Source of the DNA: CAYXPG01 sp964564845
GTDB lineage: Bacteria; Planctomycetota; Phycisphaerae; Sedimentisphaerales; Anaerobacaceae
Direction: 5' to 3'
Assembly: GCA_964564845.1 (NCBI GenBank)
Contig: CAZMCN010000079.1
Span: 1-9,501, forward strand
DNA: 9,501 nt
Part shown: piece by piece, positions 1-5,641 of the stretch
How positions within the stretch are numbered: the first letter of the stretch is position 1
Layout of the letters: each line of letters opens with the position of its first letter
Made by a program: the position numbers and the translations under genes
Notes under the pieces: generated by a model
Databases searched by the model: none
What the model was told of the DNA's origin: nothing
Seen by the model: only the letters and a program-made list of their open reading frames with translations

Positions 1-74
1 ATATTTATCGTCAAATTACCCATTCTGAGACCAATTTTTCAATTTTGCAAAAGTTTAGTTACTGAATCTGAAGC

Positions 75-101
75 AAAAAAACCGGCTGGTCAAAAATTGA
101 C
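75..101 (-). terminator. Weak possible terminator downstream of the GAF-like gene
   Basis: Read on the minus strand, a 5-bp stem (GTCAA/TTGAC, loop TTT, 89-101) is followed after a 7-base gap by seven T (81-75). It lies about 50 bases beyond the stop codon of the GAF-like gene, where a terminator would be expected. The stem is short and the T run is not adjacent, so this is tentative. The rest of 1-146 shows no convincing gene. An ATG at 23 on the minus strand opens a frame that leaves the window after seven codons and cannot be judged. Confidence 0.25.
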
Positions 102-146
102 TTTACGTTGTATTTGCAGCGACGTACCTGCAGAACAGCAAAATCC

Positions 147-776
147 TTAATCGGCCGATTGACGAACAGCTTGGCACGAGGAAATCGCTCGCGATAGCCC
201 TGAAGATATTCCAGATATATTATTGACCTCCTCGGTAGTTAATTTGTATTGAGACGAACGGTAAATCAATACAAACCCACACGATGTGCCCGAATGGCTC
301 AGCGGAATAGTAACGGCTGAGATTTTGTTTAGCATAACCGGATTGCCCTGCAGGCCCATCTCAAACAGGCCATCGAGGGTGCATACTTTATTCAATTTGC
401 AGACATCTTCCACAACCTCAAGAGTGAAACAGTTCTCCAGATGCTGCTTTTCAAGGGCAATAGGGTGCTCACTTTCGAACATAAATAACTCAAAGTTATT
501 TGTCTGACGCAAAAAAACCGCAACATTTGCGTCCGGAACTTCATTTTTTATGAGTTTGCCCGCTGTAAAAATAACGCTGCTCAGTTCCGTTATACCGAGG
601 ATTGACTGATAAAAGTTCGCCGTAAAACTGATGGTATCTAATCTTTTGATAAACTCCCTCTGGGCCGCAATAAGGTCATTGCAGAGAATGTCTATTTTCT
701 TGGCCTGCTTTTTTTGCGCTTTATTTGATTTTCGGACAAGCAGACGCAGTTTTTTTTCTCGTTCTTTATACTCCAC
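147..776 (-). CDS. GAF-like domain protein with N-terminal coiled coil
   Basis: A 209-residue soluble protein. Residues about 3-45 are rich in Lys, Glu, Gln and Leu and look like a coiled coil or signalling helix. The rest (about 50-205) has the alternating strand and helix pattern of a GAF-type sensor domain, ending in a strand like FVLIYRSS and a helix with ISGISSGLSRAI. No kinase, phosphatase, cyclase or DNA-binding domain is present, so it would act by binding a ligand or partner rather than as an enzyme. The start is GTG at 776; an AGGA lies four bases upstream (GCGAGGATTCGGTG) and no ATG is available there. It stands alone in the window; any partner would lie to the left, beyond the edge. 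The GAF assignment rests on general pattern only. The coding call is firmer than the domain call. Confidence 0.72.
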   Translation of the reverse strand: MEYKEREKKLRLLVRKSNKAQKKQAKKIDILCNDLIAAQREFIKRLDTISFTANFYQSILGITELSSVIFTAGKLIKNEVPDANVAVFLRQTNNFELFMFESEHPIALEKQHLENCFTLEVVEDVCKLNKVCTLDGLFEMGLQGNPVMLNKISAVTIPLSHSGTSCGFVLIYRSSQYKLTTEEVNNISGISSGLSRAISSCQAVRQSAD

Positions 777-1154
777 CGAATCCTCGCTTTTTTACAGACC
801 GCAGAATTTGCGGCACCCTGACCTCTTTTAGTTTCGGCTTGGAAAAGGCTCGGCTTTAAGCAAGCTAAATTATTAAAAGCAGCGCCGCTGTGTAGCCCTA
901 TAAATAACCTGTTATCAGTTTCGGTGATGTTAACTCTGATGAAAAACCGGACACTTGCCACCACCGTCCGCCGAATAAACCCTTTTTACCGTCTGCTTTT
1001 TCGGACTTATTGTTTCGGGAGTGTTTGCTTACCTCTTTATTGCAGTTGCTGCCGTTTTAAAAAAAACTGCTGCAAAGCTGTTTTAAAACCAAAAAAGCTG
1101 CAAGCATTATGCCTACAGCCGGTTGATAACATTGATTCTATTAACAATTGGAAG
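777..1154. other. Intergenic stretch without a supported gene
   Basis: Open frames here (for example minus 692-964 and plus 924-1211) have composition unlike proteins, no ribosome binding site and no recognisable domain, so I treat them as chance. The stretch must hold the promoter of the GAF-like gene, but no clear -35/-10 pair is visible. A 6-bp perfect inverted repeat (GTGGTT-GCCTG-AACCAC) lies just beyond it at 1200-1216, inside the 58-codon ORF. Confidence 0.5.
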
Positions 1155-1331
1155 TTACGCCAAAAGCAAAGGCGGCGGACGAATGTGATTCATAAAATCG
1201 TGGTTGCCTGAACCACCACTTTTACATCTAAGGCGTTGACTCCTCTCACCAATATAGACCGGTGACAGCCGGTCGATACCCCAATCCAGAACCAATGGCA
1301 TCACGATAAATGAAAACATCCCTGCTTTCAT
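1155..1331 (-). CDS. Possible 58-residue small protein, unknown function
   Basis: An ATG at 1331 is preceded by AGAGGAT at a spacing of seven bases (AGAGGATAAATTAATG), one of the best ribosome binding sites on this side of the window. The frame runs 58 codons to TAA at 1157-1155. Residues 4-19 are hydrophobic (MFSFIVMPLVLDW is the core) and could be a short membrane segment or signal. The rest is basic with a GGSG turn and ends in a proline- and leucine-rich tail. I recognise no family. Two short perfect inverted repeats lie inside the frame (1200-1216 and 1257-1274), so the DNA could instead encode structured RNA. The call rests mainly on the ribosome binding site. Confidence 0.3.
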   Translation of the reverse strand: MKAGMFSFIVMPLVLDWGIDRLSPVYIGERSQRLRCKSGGSGNHDFMNHIRPPPLLLA

Positions 1332-1685
1332 TAATTTATCCTCTAAATAACTTCTTACTATTTCGGCTCACTCGAAACTTTTGCATTAACTAAATTATTG
1401 CTTTAATTGAGTTCCTGCTGGGCTCAAAGACAACCGGGGCATATCCTGTTTTTTCTTTGCCCGCCAAACATAAGTTTTTGATACTGATATGCGGCTTTGT
1501 TAGAAAAAGCTTTAGCTCGCCGGCGAATTTTACTGCCCGGCTTTGCCAAGAATTTAAGTGAAATAATGCAGTTCGTTTGCCTGTTTCCAGGCACAAGGCC
1601 GGCGATTGCTCTCAACCTCCGACATCACTGCCCTTCGCAACCCACAGCAAAAAAACCTCCCCCACGCAGATGATTTAATGGGTAT
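1332..1685. other. Intergenic stretch with short hairpins, no supported gene
   Basis: Two overlapping minus-strand frames (1390-1596 and 1424-1615) start at TTG codons without a suitably spaced ribosome binding site and show no domain. The clearest structure is a 16-base hairpin at 1578-1593. Read on the minus strand it is TGCCTG-GAAA-CAGGCA, a perfect 6-bp stem with a GAAA (GNRA) tetraloop, lying about 90 bases beyond the end of the predicted small RNA. Its role is unknown. Confidence 0.4.
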
Positions 1686-1737
1686 AAAAAAAAGGAGACT
1701 GGGCTTTCTATTAGCCTTCTCTCGTCACCCTGTCTCC
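1686..1737 (-). terminator. Rho-independent terminator of the candidate small RNA
   Basis: On the minus strand GGAGAC-A-GGG (1737-1728) pairs with CCC-A-GTCTCC (1703-1694), with one A-A mismatch. This encloses a smaller GGCT/AGCC hairpin (1716-1702) that competes for the inner GGG/CCC pairing. Eight T follow directly (1693-1686). It is the strongest terminator-like structure in the window. No protein gene upstream on this strand needs it, which points to the short RNA. Confidence 0.6.
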
Positions 1738-1799
1738 CCGCTGCGATTTTCCTTTATTTGGCCATTCAGCCGGTACGGCAAAACTGCCTGAATCGCAAC
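1686..1799 (-). ncRNA. Candidate small RNA of about 115 nt
   Basis: This is a predicted stand-alone transcript. A strong promoter ends at 1806, so transcription should begin near 1799 and stop in the T run at 1693-1686. The 5' half can fold as TGCGATT (1797-1791) with AATCGCA (1748-1742), enclosing CAG/CTG and a GGCA-GTTT-TGCC hairpin (1788-1777). The 3' half is the terminator hairpin. No open frame with a ribosome binding site lies inside. It does not match 4.5S/SRP RNA, 6S RNA, tmRNA, RNase P or a riboswitch that I know. Promoter, internal fold and terminator in the right order and spacing are seen directly; that it is expressed is inference. Confidence 0.45.
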
Positions 1800-1805
1800 A
1801 CTTAT

Positions 1806-1833
1806 ATTATACAACAATAACACACGCTTGCAA
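1806..1833 (-). promoter_or_regulatory. Sigma70-type promoter for the candidate small RNA
   Basis: Minus strand: TTGCAA (1833-1828), a 16-base spacer, then TATAAT (1811-1806), a perfect -10. Predicted transcription start is near 1799. A chance minus-strand frame (1725-1955) spans it but has no protein-like features. Confidence 0.5.
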
Positions 1834-1968
1834 AAAAATTTTAAATTTTTCCTCCTCATTCTCAAAATCACCGGCATAAGCTTAATATGATGGCTAAAAC
1901 GCCATTTTGCCCTGAATAAACTTGGATTTTCCCCCATCGAAACCAGCATCGCCAAGCGATATCAACCC

Positions 1969-1989
1969 AATAATCAATAATCAATAATC
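1969..1989. repeat. Three tandem copies of AATAATC
   Basis: A 7-bp unit is repeated three times without a mismatch, followed by AAT. It lies in non-coding DNA between the small-RNA promoter and the possible coding remnant. The unit length could allow slippage. No function is evident. Confidence 0.8.
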
Positions 1990-2031
1990 AATTAAAATGC
2001 CACCCCCTGCGCAGTCCCGAGCATATTCACA

Positions 2032-2148
2032 TTAAGCGCAGTCGAAGTAGTCGAAGGGCACAAGCGCCGAATCGGCAGCATTGGCGTTGCCGCCTAACAT
2101 CACGCCATAGCCGTCATAGCTGGAGCTGTTGACAATAGTGGTAGGCGA
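2032..2148 (-). pseudogene. Possible coding remnant (C-terminal tail) or short repeat
   Basis: Read on the minus strand, this GC-rich patch encodes a protein-like tail with motifs such as SSSYDGYGVMLGGNANAAD and PFDYFDCA before a TAA stop. It looks like the end of a secreted or surface protein. Upstream the frame runs into the antisense of the histidine kinase gene, so no intact gene exists. The patch also holds a direct repeat, AGTCGAAGT/AGTCGAAGG (2040-2057), similar in style to short dispersed repeats in some environmental genomes. It could be a gene fragment left by rearrangement or a dispersed repeat; neither is proven. Confidence 0.2.
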
Positions 2149-2176
2149 AGAAACAAAGGGCCTGAAAAAACAACCC

Positions 2177-2208
2177 TTGCCATCAGAGCGCCTTTTTTGG
2201 TATATAAT
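2177..2208 (+). promoter_or_regulatory. Probable promoter of the histidine kinase gene
   Basis: TTTGGTATATAATG contains a perfect TATAAT (2203-2208). The nearest -35-like hexamer is TTGCCA (2177-2182), with a long 20-base spacer, so the -10 is the stronger half. The same TTTGGTAT(AT)AAT context recurs before coaD and mcsA. Predicted start is near 2215, giving a leader of about 45 bases to the ATG at 2261. Confidence 0.5.
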
Positions 2209-2260
2209 GTTGGTTAAAGGTCGTCTTTTTAGCCGGATAAGAACAGGGCACTCTGAACCT

Positions 2261-3895
2261 ATGAGAATCAGATTAAAAAAATCCTGGCAAAAGCCCCTGG
2301 AGCTTCTCAGATTATCGCCTCTCTCGTTGGCGGGAAAATGCAGATTTGCCTTTGGCGCCGCCGTGATTTCAATTCTGGCGATTGCTCTTTTTCTGCCGTA
2401 CATCTGGATGGGACAGATTACAAAAAAAGGCTTTCTTGATTCCGAGAGGGCAAAGTCAGAAATAGTCTTTGACAAATACTTTCAGACCGAAAAAACCGGC
2501 CGGATAAAGCTGCCACCTCCGGACAAGGCTTCTGTCGTACTCGATGCAAACGACCCCGAAATACACTGGGTTCGTTTCATAAAGGATTGGCAGCAGCAGC
2601 TCCGGAACCTTACCGTTCAGCAGAAAGAAATGCTCGAGTCTCTGAAAGACGAAGAAACAACAGATGACGACATTCGTTTTACCAAAAAAGGAGACGCCAT
2701 CCAGAGTAGTTACGTGCGAATTATTCGGGCGACCGATGAATTTATCAAAAATTATAATCTGCAGACCCCAGCTGTGGCGTTCGGCAAAAACGAGCCCATC
2801 GGTGCCGTCATCATTCAGTCACGAGGACTCGGTGCAGAAGTTGAAAAAATGGTCTTGATGAATCGTATCTGCATAATTATTGCAGGCTTAATCGCCGGAG
2901 CCGGCGCCATCGTTGCATTTTATGTGATAACCCAGCGCGTAATCCTGCGGCCTATTCGTCAGTTAAGGGCCCTGGCAAACAACGTCGCAGAGGGAAATCT
3001 CAATATAAGAAGTTCCATAAAAACACGAGACGAATACGAAAAACTCGCAAACGCCTTCAATCACATGCTCGACGGACTACAGGCCGCCCAGCAAAAACTC
3101 CGCAATGCAAACAAACAGCTCGATAACAAAATAGCCGAACTTTCCGAACGGAATATCGAACTGTTCAAGGCAAACAAAATAAAAAGCGAATTCCTGGCGA
3201 ATATCAGCCACGAATTCAGAACACCATTAAATGCAATACTCGGCTTTGCAGAAATCCTGCGAGAAAAACCCGAAGTCCTAAAAAAAGAAAAGGCAAAAAG
3301 GTACGCAGAGAATATTATCGCCAGCGGGAAAAGACTCCTGAATATGATTAACGACCTGCTCGACCTGGCAAAAACAGAAGCTGGAAAAATGAAGCTGCAT
3401 ATAGAAAATGTCTCCGTGGCACAACTGTGTGATGGCTTGATATCAACTTTTGCCGCTCTTACAAAGAAAAATAAAATCAAAATAAAAATGACTATCGATG
3501 ATGATGTGCCGACTCTTTTTACCGATGCCGGAAAAGTCCAGCAGATTCTCTATAACTTCCTCAGTAACGCCGTCAAATTCACTCCAAAACGCGGCAGAAT
3601 TGAGTTTCGAGCTAATATGCTCGATGACAGACACCTCCGCCTGGCCGTAACTGATTCCGGCTGTGGTATTGCACAGCCCGACCAGGAAAAAATATTTGAA
3701 AAATTCCGGCAGGTCGATGGCTCGATAACACGCGTATCGACCGGAAGCGGACTCGGACTGGCCATCAGCAAAGAGCTGGCCGCTATGCTCGCAGGCAATA
3801 TCGGAATGGAAAGTGAGCCCGGAAAAGGCTCAACCTTCTGGCTCGATATTCCTGTTACACTCACAAAAGAGCAAAACCAACTGCAAAACGCCTGA
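2261..3895 (+). CDS. Membrane sensor histidine kinase (HAMP, HisKA, HATPase_c)
   Basis: A 544-residue hybrid-free sensor kinase of the inner membrane. It has a membrane segment at about 29-50, an extracytoplasmic sensor region at about 51-200 without cysteines, a second membrane segment at 203-223, HAMP at about 224-276, and a coiled coil to about 305. The dimerisation domain carries the phospho-acceptor His317 in NISHEFRTPL. The ATPase domain has the N box around Asn436, the G1 box DSGCGI at Asp465, and the G2 box GSGLGLAI at 495-502. The frame is open back to a TTG at 2129 and has an ATG at 2207. I chose the ATG at 2261 because the -10 box lies at 2203-2208, overlapping the 2207 ATG, and because the residues before Met45 of the long form look non-coding. 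The ribosome binding site is weak (AGGG, 13 bases away). No response regulator is adjacent, so it is an orphan. The signal it senses is unknown. Confidence 0.9.
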   Translation: MRIRLKKSWQKPLELLRLSPLSLAGKCRFAFGAAVISILAIALFLPYIWMGQITKKGFLDSERAKSEIVFDKYFQTEKTGRIKLPPPDKASVVLDANDPEIHWVRFIKDWQQQLRNLTVQQKEMLESLKDEETTDDDIRFTKKGDAIQSSYVRIIRATDEFIKNYNLQTPAVAFGKNEPIGAVIIQSRGLGAEVEKMVLMNRICIIIAGLIAGAGAIVAFYVITQRVILRPIRQLRALANNVAEGNLNIRSSIKTRDEYEKLANAFNHMLDGLQAAQQKLRNANKQLDNKIAELSERNIELFKANKIKSEFLANISHEFRTPLNAILGFAEILREKPEVLKKEKAKRYAENIIASGKRLLNMINDLLDLAKTEAGKMKLHIENVSVAQLCDGLISTFAALTKKNKIKIKMTIDDDVPTLFTDAGKVQQILYNFLSNAVKFTPKRGRIEFRANMLDDRHLRLAVTDSGCGIAQPDQEKIFEKFRQVDGSITRVSTGSGLGLAISKELAAMLAGNIGMESEPGKGSTFWLDIPVTLTKEQNQLQNA

Positions 3896-3963
3896 AATAA
3901 CACTGAAATTCAATGTTTTCATACTTCCCATTTTACAAAACAAAAATCAGAGTACAAACTGTT

Positions 3964-3991
3964 TTGACCTGCCGCCCCTTTAAGGTATAAT
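3964..3991 (+). promoter_or_regulatory. Sigma70-type promoter of coaD
   Basis: TTGACC (3964-3969), a 16-base spacer and TATAAT (3986-3991) within AAGGTATAATTG form the best promoter of the window. Predicted start is near 3998, giving a leader of about 27 bases that contains the AAAGGG ribosome binding site (4010-4015). Confidence 0.7.
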
Positions 3992-4024
3992 TGTTTACTG
4001 ATTAGAAAGAAAGGGTGTACTCTG

Positions 4025-4528
4025 ATGAGAAAAAAAAATGTAAGGGCGATTTTCCCGGGCACTTTCGACCCCATTACAAATGGGCATTGGGACGTTATAA
4101 ACCGCAGCATAAAACTTTTTGATGAGCTTATAATTGCCGTCGGCACAAGTCCGGTCAAAAATGCCCTCTTTACACCTCAGCAGCGCGTCGAGATGATTGC
4201 CGAGCTGATTGCTGATATGCCCGGCGTCTTCGTCGAAAGCTTCGACGGCTTGACCGTTGAATACGCAGCAAAAAAGAAAGCAGACGTCATCCTCCGAGGA
4301 CTGCGAAGTCTTACCGACATACAGTATGAGTTTCAGCTTGCTATGACAAACAGGGCCGTCGCCGGCATCGAAACCGTCTTTGTTATGACCAGCGAAATGT
4401 ATGGCTTTACCAGCTCAACCTTGATTCGCGAGGTCGCCGCACTCGGCGGTGACATCTCAAACTTGATTCCGAAAAACGTTTACAATCGTCTCCGGCAGCA
4501 CCTGCACGACTTGAAAGGCGAAGGCTAA
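4025..4528 (+). CDS. coaD: Phosphopantetheine adenylyltransferase
   Basis: A cytoplasmic enzyme of coenzyme A synthesis. It transfers AMP from ATP to 4'-phosphopantetheine to give dephospho-CoA and pyrophosphate. At 167 residues it has the normal family length. The nucleotidyltransferase signature is complete: PGTFDPITNGH near the N-terminus with the catalytic TNGH at 18-21, Lys45 after SPV, RGLR at 91-94 and SSTLIREV at 130-137 near the C-terminus. The ATG has AAAGGG nine bases upstream and its own promoter. The PTPS-family gene follows after 64 bases with no clear promoter or terminator between, so the two are probably cotranscribed. There is nothing odd in the sequence. Confidence 0.97.
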   Translation: MRKKNVRAIFPGTFDPITNGHWDVINRSIKLFDELIIAVGTSPVKNALFTPQQRVEMIAELIADMPGVFVESFDGLTVEYAAKKKADVILRGLRSLTDIQYEFQLAMTNRAVAGIETVFVMTSEMYGFTSSTLIREVAALGGDISNLIPKNVYNRLRQHLHDLKGEG

Positions 4529-4592
4529 AAAACGAAATATTGCTGCGACCATTAAAATGCAGTGTTTGTTATCGGCATAGGGGAGACCTCTT

Positions 4593-4958
4593 TTGTTTAC
4601 GGTCAGTGTTGAAACAGGATTTGAAGCATCGCACCAGTTGCTCCTGAAGAACGGCTCAAAAGAGCCTCTCCACCGGCACAACTGGACGGTTGTTGCTGAT
4701 GCCGGAAGCAGTGCACTCAATAGTATAGGACTTGTTATTGACTTTGAACTGTTCCGCTCAATGCTCGATAATATCACCGCCGAGTTTGATAATGTCCGGT
4801 TGAACGAAATCGAATATTTCAAAAGGAACAATCCATCCGCCGAAAACGTAGCAAAATATGTATATGAAAGGCTCTCTGCCTCCCTGCCTGCCGGCGTGAA
4901 ACTTGAAACCGTAACCGTCGTTGAGAAACCGGGCTGCTCGGCCAATTATCGCAAATAA
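4593..4958 (+). CDS. 6-pyruvoyl-tetrahydropterin synthase / QueD family protein, PTPS-III-like
   Basis: A 121-residue T-fold pterin enzyme. Zinc ligands are His14 (in EASHQL), His27 and His29. NPSAENVAKYV (80-90) and the pterin-binding Glu111 in VTVVEK are present. The catalytic Cys that QueD carries a few residues before the His pair is absent. Instead Glu24 stands three residues before His27 (E-P-L-H-R-H). This E-x-x-H-x-H pattern marks the PTPS-III group, which makes 6-hydroxymethyl-dihydropterin from dihydroneopterin triphosphate and so replaces FolB in folate synthesis. The usual HGH is HRH here, and the Asp-His pair is Asp66-Asn67. The start is TTG at 4593, supported by AGGGGAG seven bases upstream. 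It may be cotranscribed with coaD. The family is certain; the folate role is inferred from the motif, and a queuosine (QueD) role or altered activity remains possible. Confidence 0.9.
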   Translation: MFTVSVETGFEASHQLLLKNGSKEPLHRHNWTVVADAGSSALNSIGLVIDFELFRSMLDNITAEFDNVRLNEIEYFKRNNPSAENVAKYVYERLSASLPAGVKLETVTVVEKPGCSANYRK

Positions 4959-5004
4959 AGCAATTCCTTCTTCAGCCGCAACCAGATTTTGACGATTATT
5001 TTAA

Positions 5005-5051
5005 CGGTTTTTGCCGAAAGCGGATGGAAGAGGCGTGGGAAAAACCGCTTT
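5005..5051 (+). promoter_or_regulatory. Overlapping inverted repeats upstream of the mcsA promoter
   Basis: CGGTTTTT (5005-5012) pairs with AAAAACCG (5040-5047). AAAGCGG (5017-5023) pairs with CCGCTTT (5045-5051). The two stems share CCG and cannot form together. No T run follows, so it is not a normal terminator of the gene before it. It could be an attenuator-like or protein-binding element, or a chance structure. Confidence 0.25.
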
Positions 5052-5075
5052 GGTACTGATTTCTGATTTTAATAA

Positions 5076-5102
5076 TTACTTAAAGCAAAAATTTGGTATA
5101 AT
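5076..5102 (+). promoter_or_regulatory. Promoter of mcsA-mcsB
   Basis: TTTGGTATAATAG carries a perfect -10 TATAAT (5097-5102). The -35 is weak (TTACTT at 5076-5081, 15-base spacer, or AATTAC with 17). The predicted start near 5109 leaves only about 11 bases before the ATG at 5120, with GAGAG (5109-5113) as the sole ribosome binding site candidate. No CIRCE element or CtsR heptad repeat is visible nearby. Confidence 0.5.
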
Positions 5103-5119
5103 AGCTTTGAGAGTATCTT

Positions 5120-5641
5120 ATGCAGTGTCAGTTTTGCAAAAAGAACGATGCGACTATTCATTTGACCGAGATAACCGACGGCGTACGCACCGAAATGCAT
5201 ATGTGCGAGCAATGCGCCGCAGAGCAGGGAATCGCCGTCAAAAGCCAGATGTCTATTAACGAGCTGCTGAGCAATTTGCTTGCCTCACAGCCCGAAGATG
5301 ACCAAATGCTCGGCCCGGCCCAGAAAAGTCTCGCCTGCCCCAATTGCGGCTTTACTCTCGAGCAGTTCCGAAAAGAGGCCGTCCTGGGATGCCCTTATGA
5401 TTACGAAATCTTCGAAAAATCGCTTATGCCCCTTATACAAAAAGCTCACGATGGCCATAGTCTGCACACCGGAAAAGTACCAACAAAGACCTCACGTGAT
5501 TCCAAAAAGCAAGCACGGCTCCTGAAAATGAGACAGCAGCTCGACGCCGCCGTCGAAAAGGAAGATTACGAACTGGCCGCTCAACTACGCGACAAAATTA
5601 ACCGGCTCGATAACTCATCGCAAAAAAATGAAACTGACTGA
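5120..5641 (+). CDS. mcsA: Protein-arginine kinase activator McsA (UvrB/UvrC motif protein)
   Basis: A zinc-binding adaptor that activates the arginine kinase McsB. At 173 residues it is close to the usual length. The first zinc site is Cys3, Cys6, Cys29 and Cys32 (CQFC and CEQC). The second is Cys73 and Cys76 (CPNC), Cys91, and Asp94 in GCPYDY where Firmicute McsA has a fourth Cys. A linker with HTGKVP (116-121) leads to a C-terminal UVR motif (about 135-164) with the expected QLDAAVEKEDYELAAQLRDK pattern. The ATG at 5120 follows a very short leader. The gene overlaps mcsB by 14 bases, which fits translational coupling and partnership in one complex. No ctsR or clpC is adjacent, unlike the Firmicute operon. 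Confidence 0.92.
   Translation: MQCQFCKKNDATIHLTEITDGVRTEMHMCEQCAAEQGIAVKSQMSINELLSNLLASQPEDDQMLGPAQKSLACPNCGFTLEQFRKEAVLGCPYDYEIFEKSLMPLIQKAHDGHSLHTGKVPTKTSRDSKKQARLLKMRQQLDAAVEKEDYELAAQLRDKINRLDNSSQKNETD

Noticed and set aside
1..23. Start of a further minus-strand gene at ATG 23
   Set aside because: Only seven codons lie in the window and the ribosome binding site is weak, so it cannot be judged.
692..964. 90-codon minus-strand frame overlapping the GAF-like gene
   Set aside because: It overlaps the GAF-like gene in another frame, has no ribosome binding site and has low-complexity basic composition.
1240..1300. tRNA-like segment around the GACCGG/CCGGTC hairpin
   Set aside because: No cloverleaf, anticodon arm or acceptor stem can be drawn; only one hairpin forms.
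1550..1578. c-di-GMP (GEMM) riboswitch suggested by CAGGCAAACG and GGCAAAGCC near a GAAA loop
   Set aside because: The conserved elements are in the wrong order and spacing for that riboswitch, and no suitable downstream gene follows.
1390..1615. Two overlapping minus-strand frames of 68 and 63 codons
   Set aside because: They start at TTG codons; the only GGAGG is directly against one start and too far from the other. No protein-like pattern is seen.
1725..1955. 76-codon minus-strand frame
   Set aside because: It spans the small-RNA promoter and terminator stem, and its composition is that of A+T-rich intergenic DNA.
2129..2260. N-terminal extension of the histidine kinase starting at TTG 2129 or ATG 2207
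   Set aside because: The -10 box lies at 2203-2208, overlapping the 2207 ATG, the extension has no ribosome binding site, and its residues do not look like kinase sequence.
5000..5120. CtsR or HrcA (CIRCE) operator before mcsA
   Set aside because: Neither the GGTCAAA heptad repeat nor TTAGCACTC-N9-GAGTGCTAA is present.
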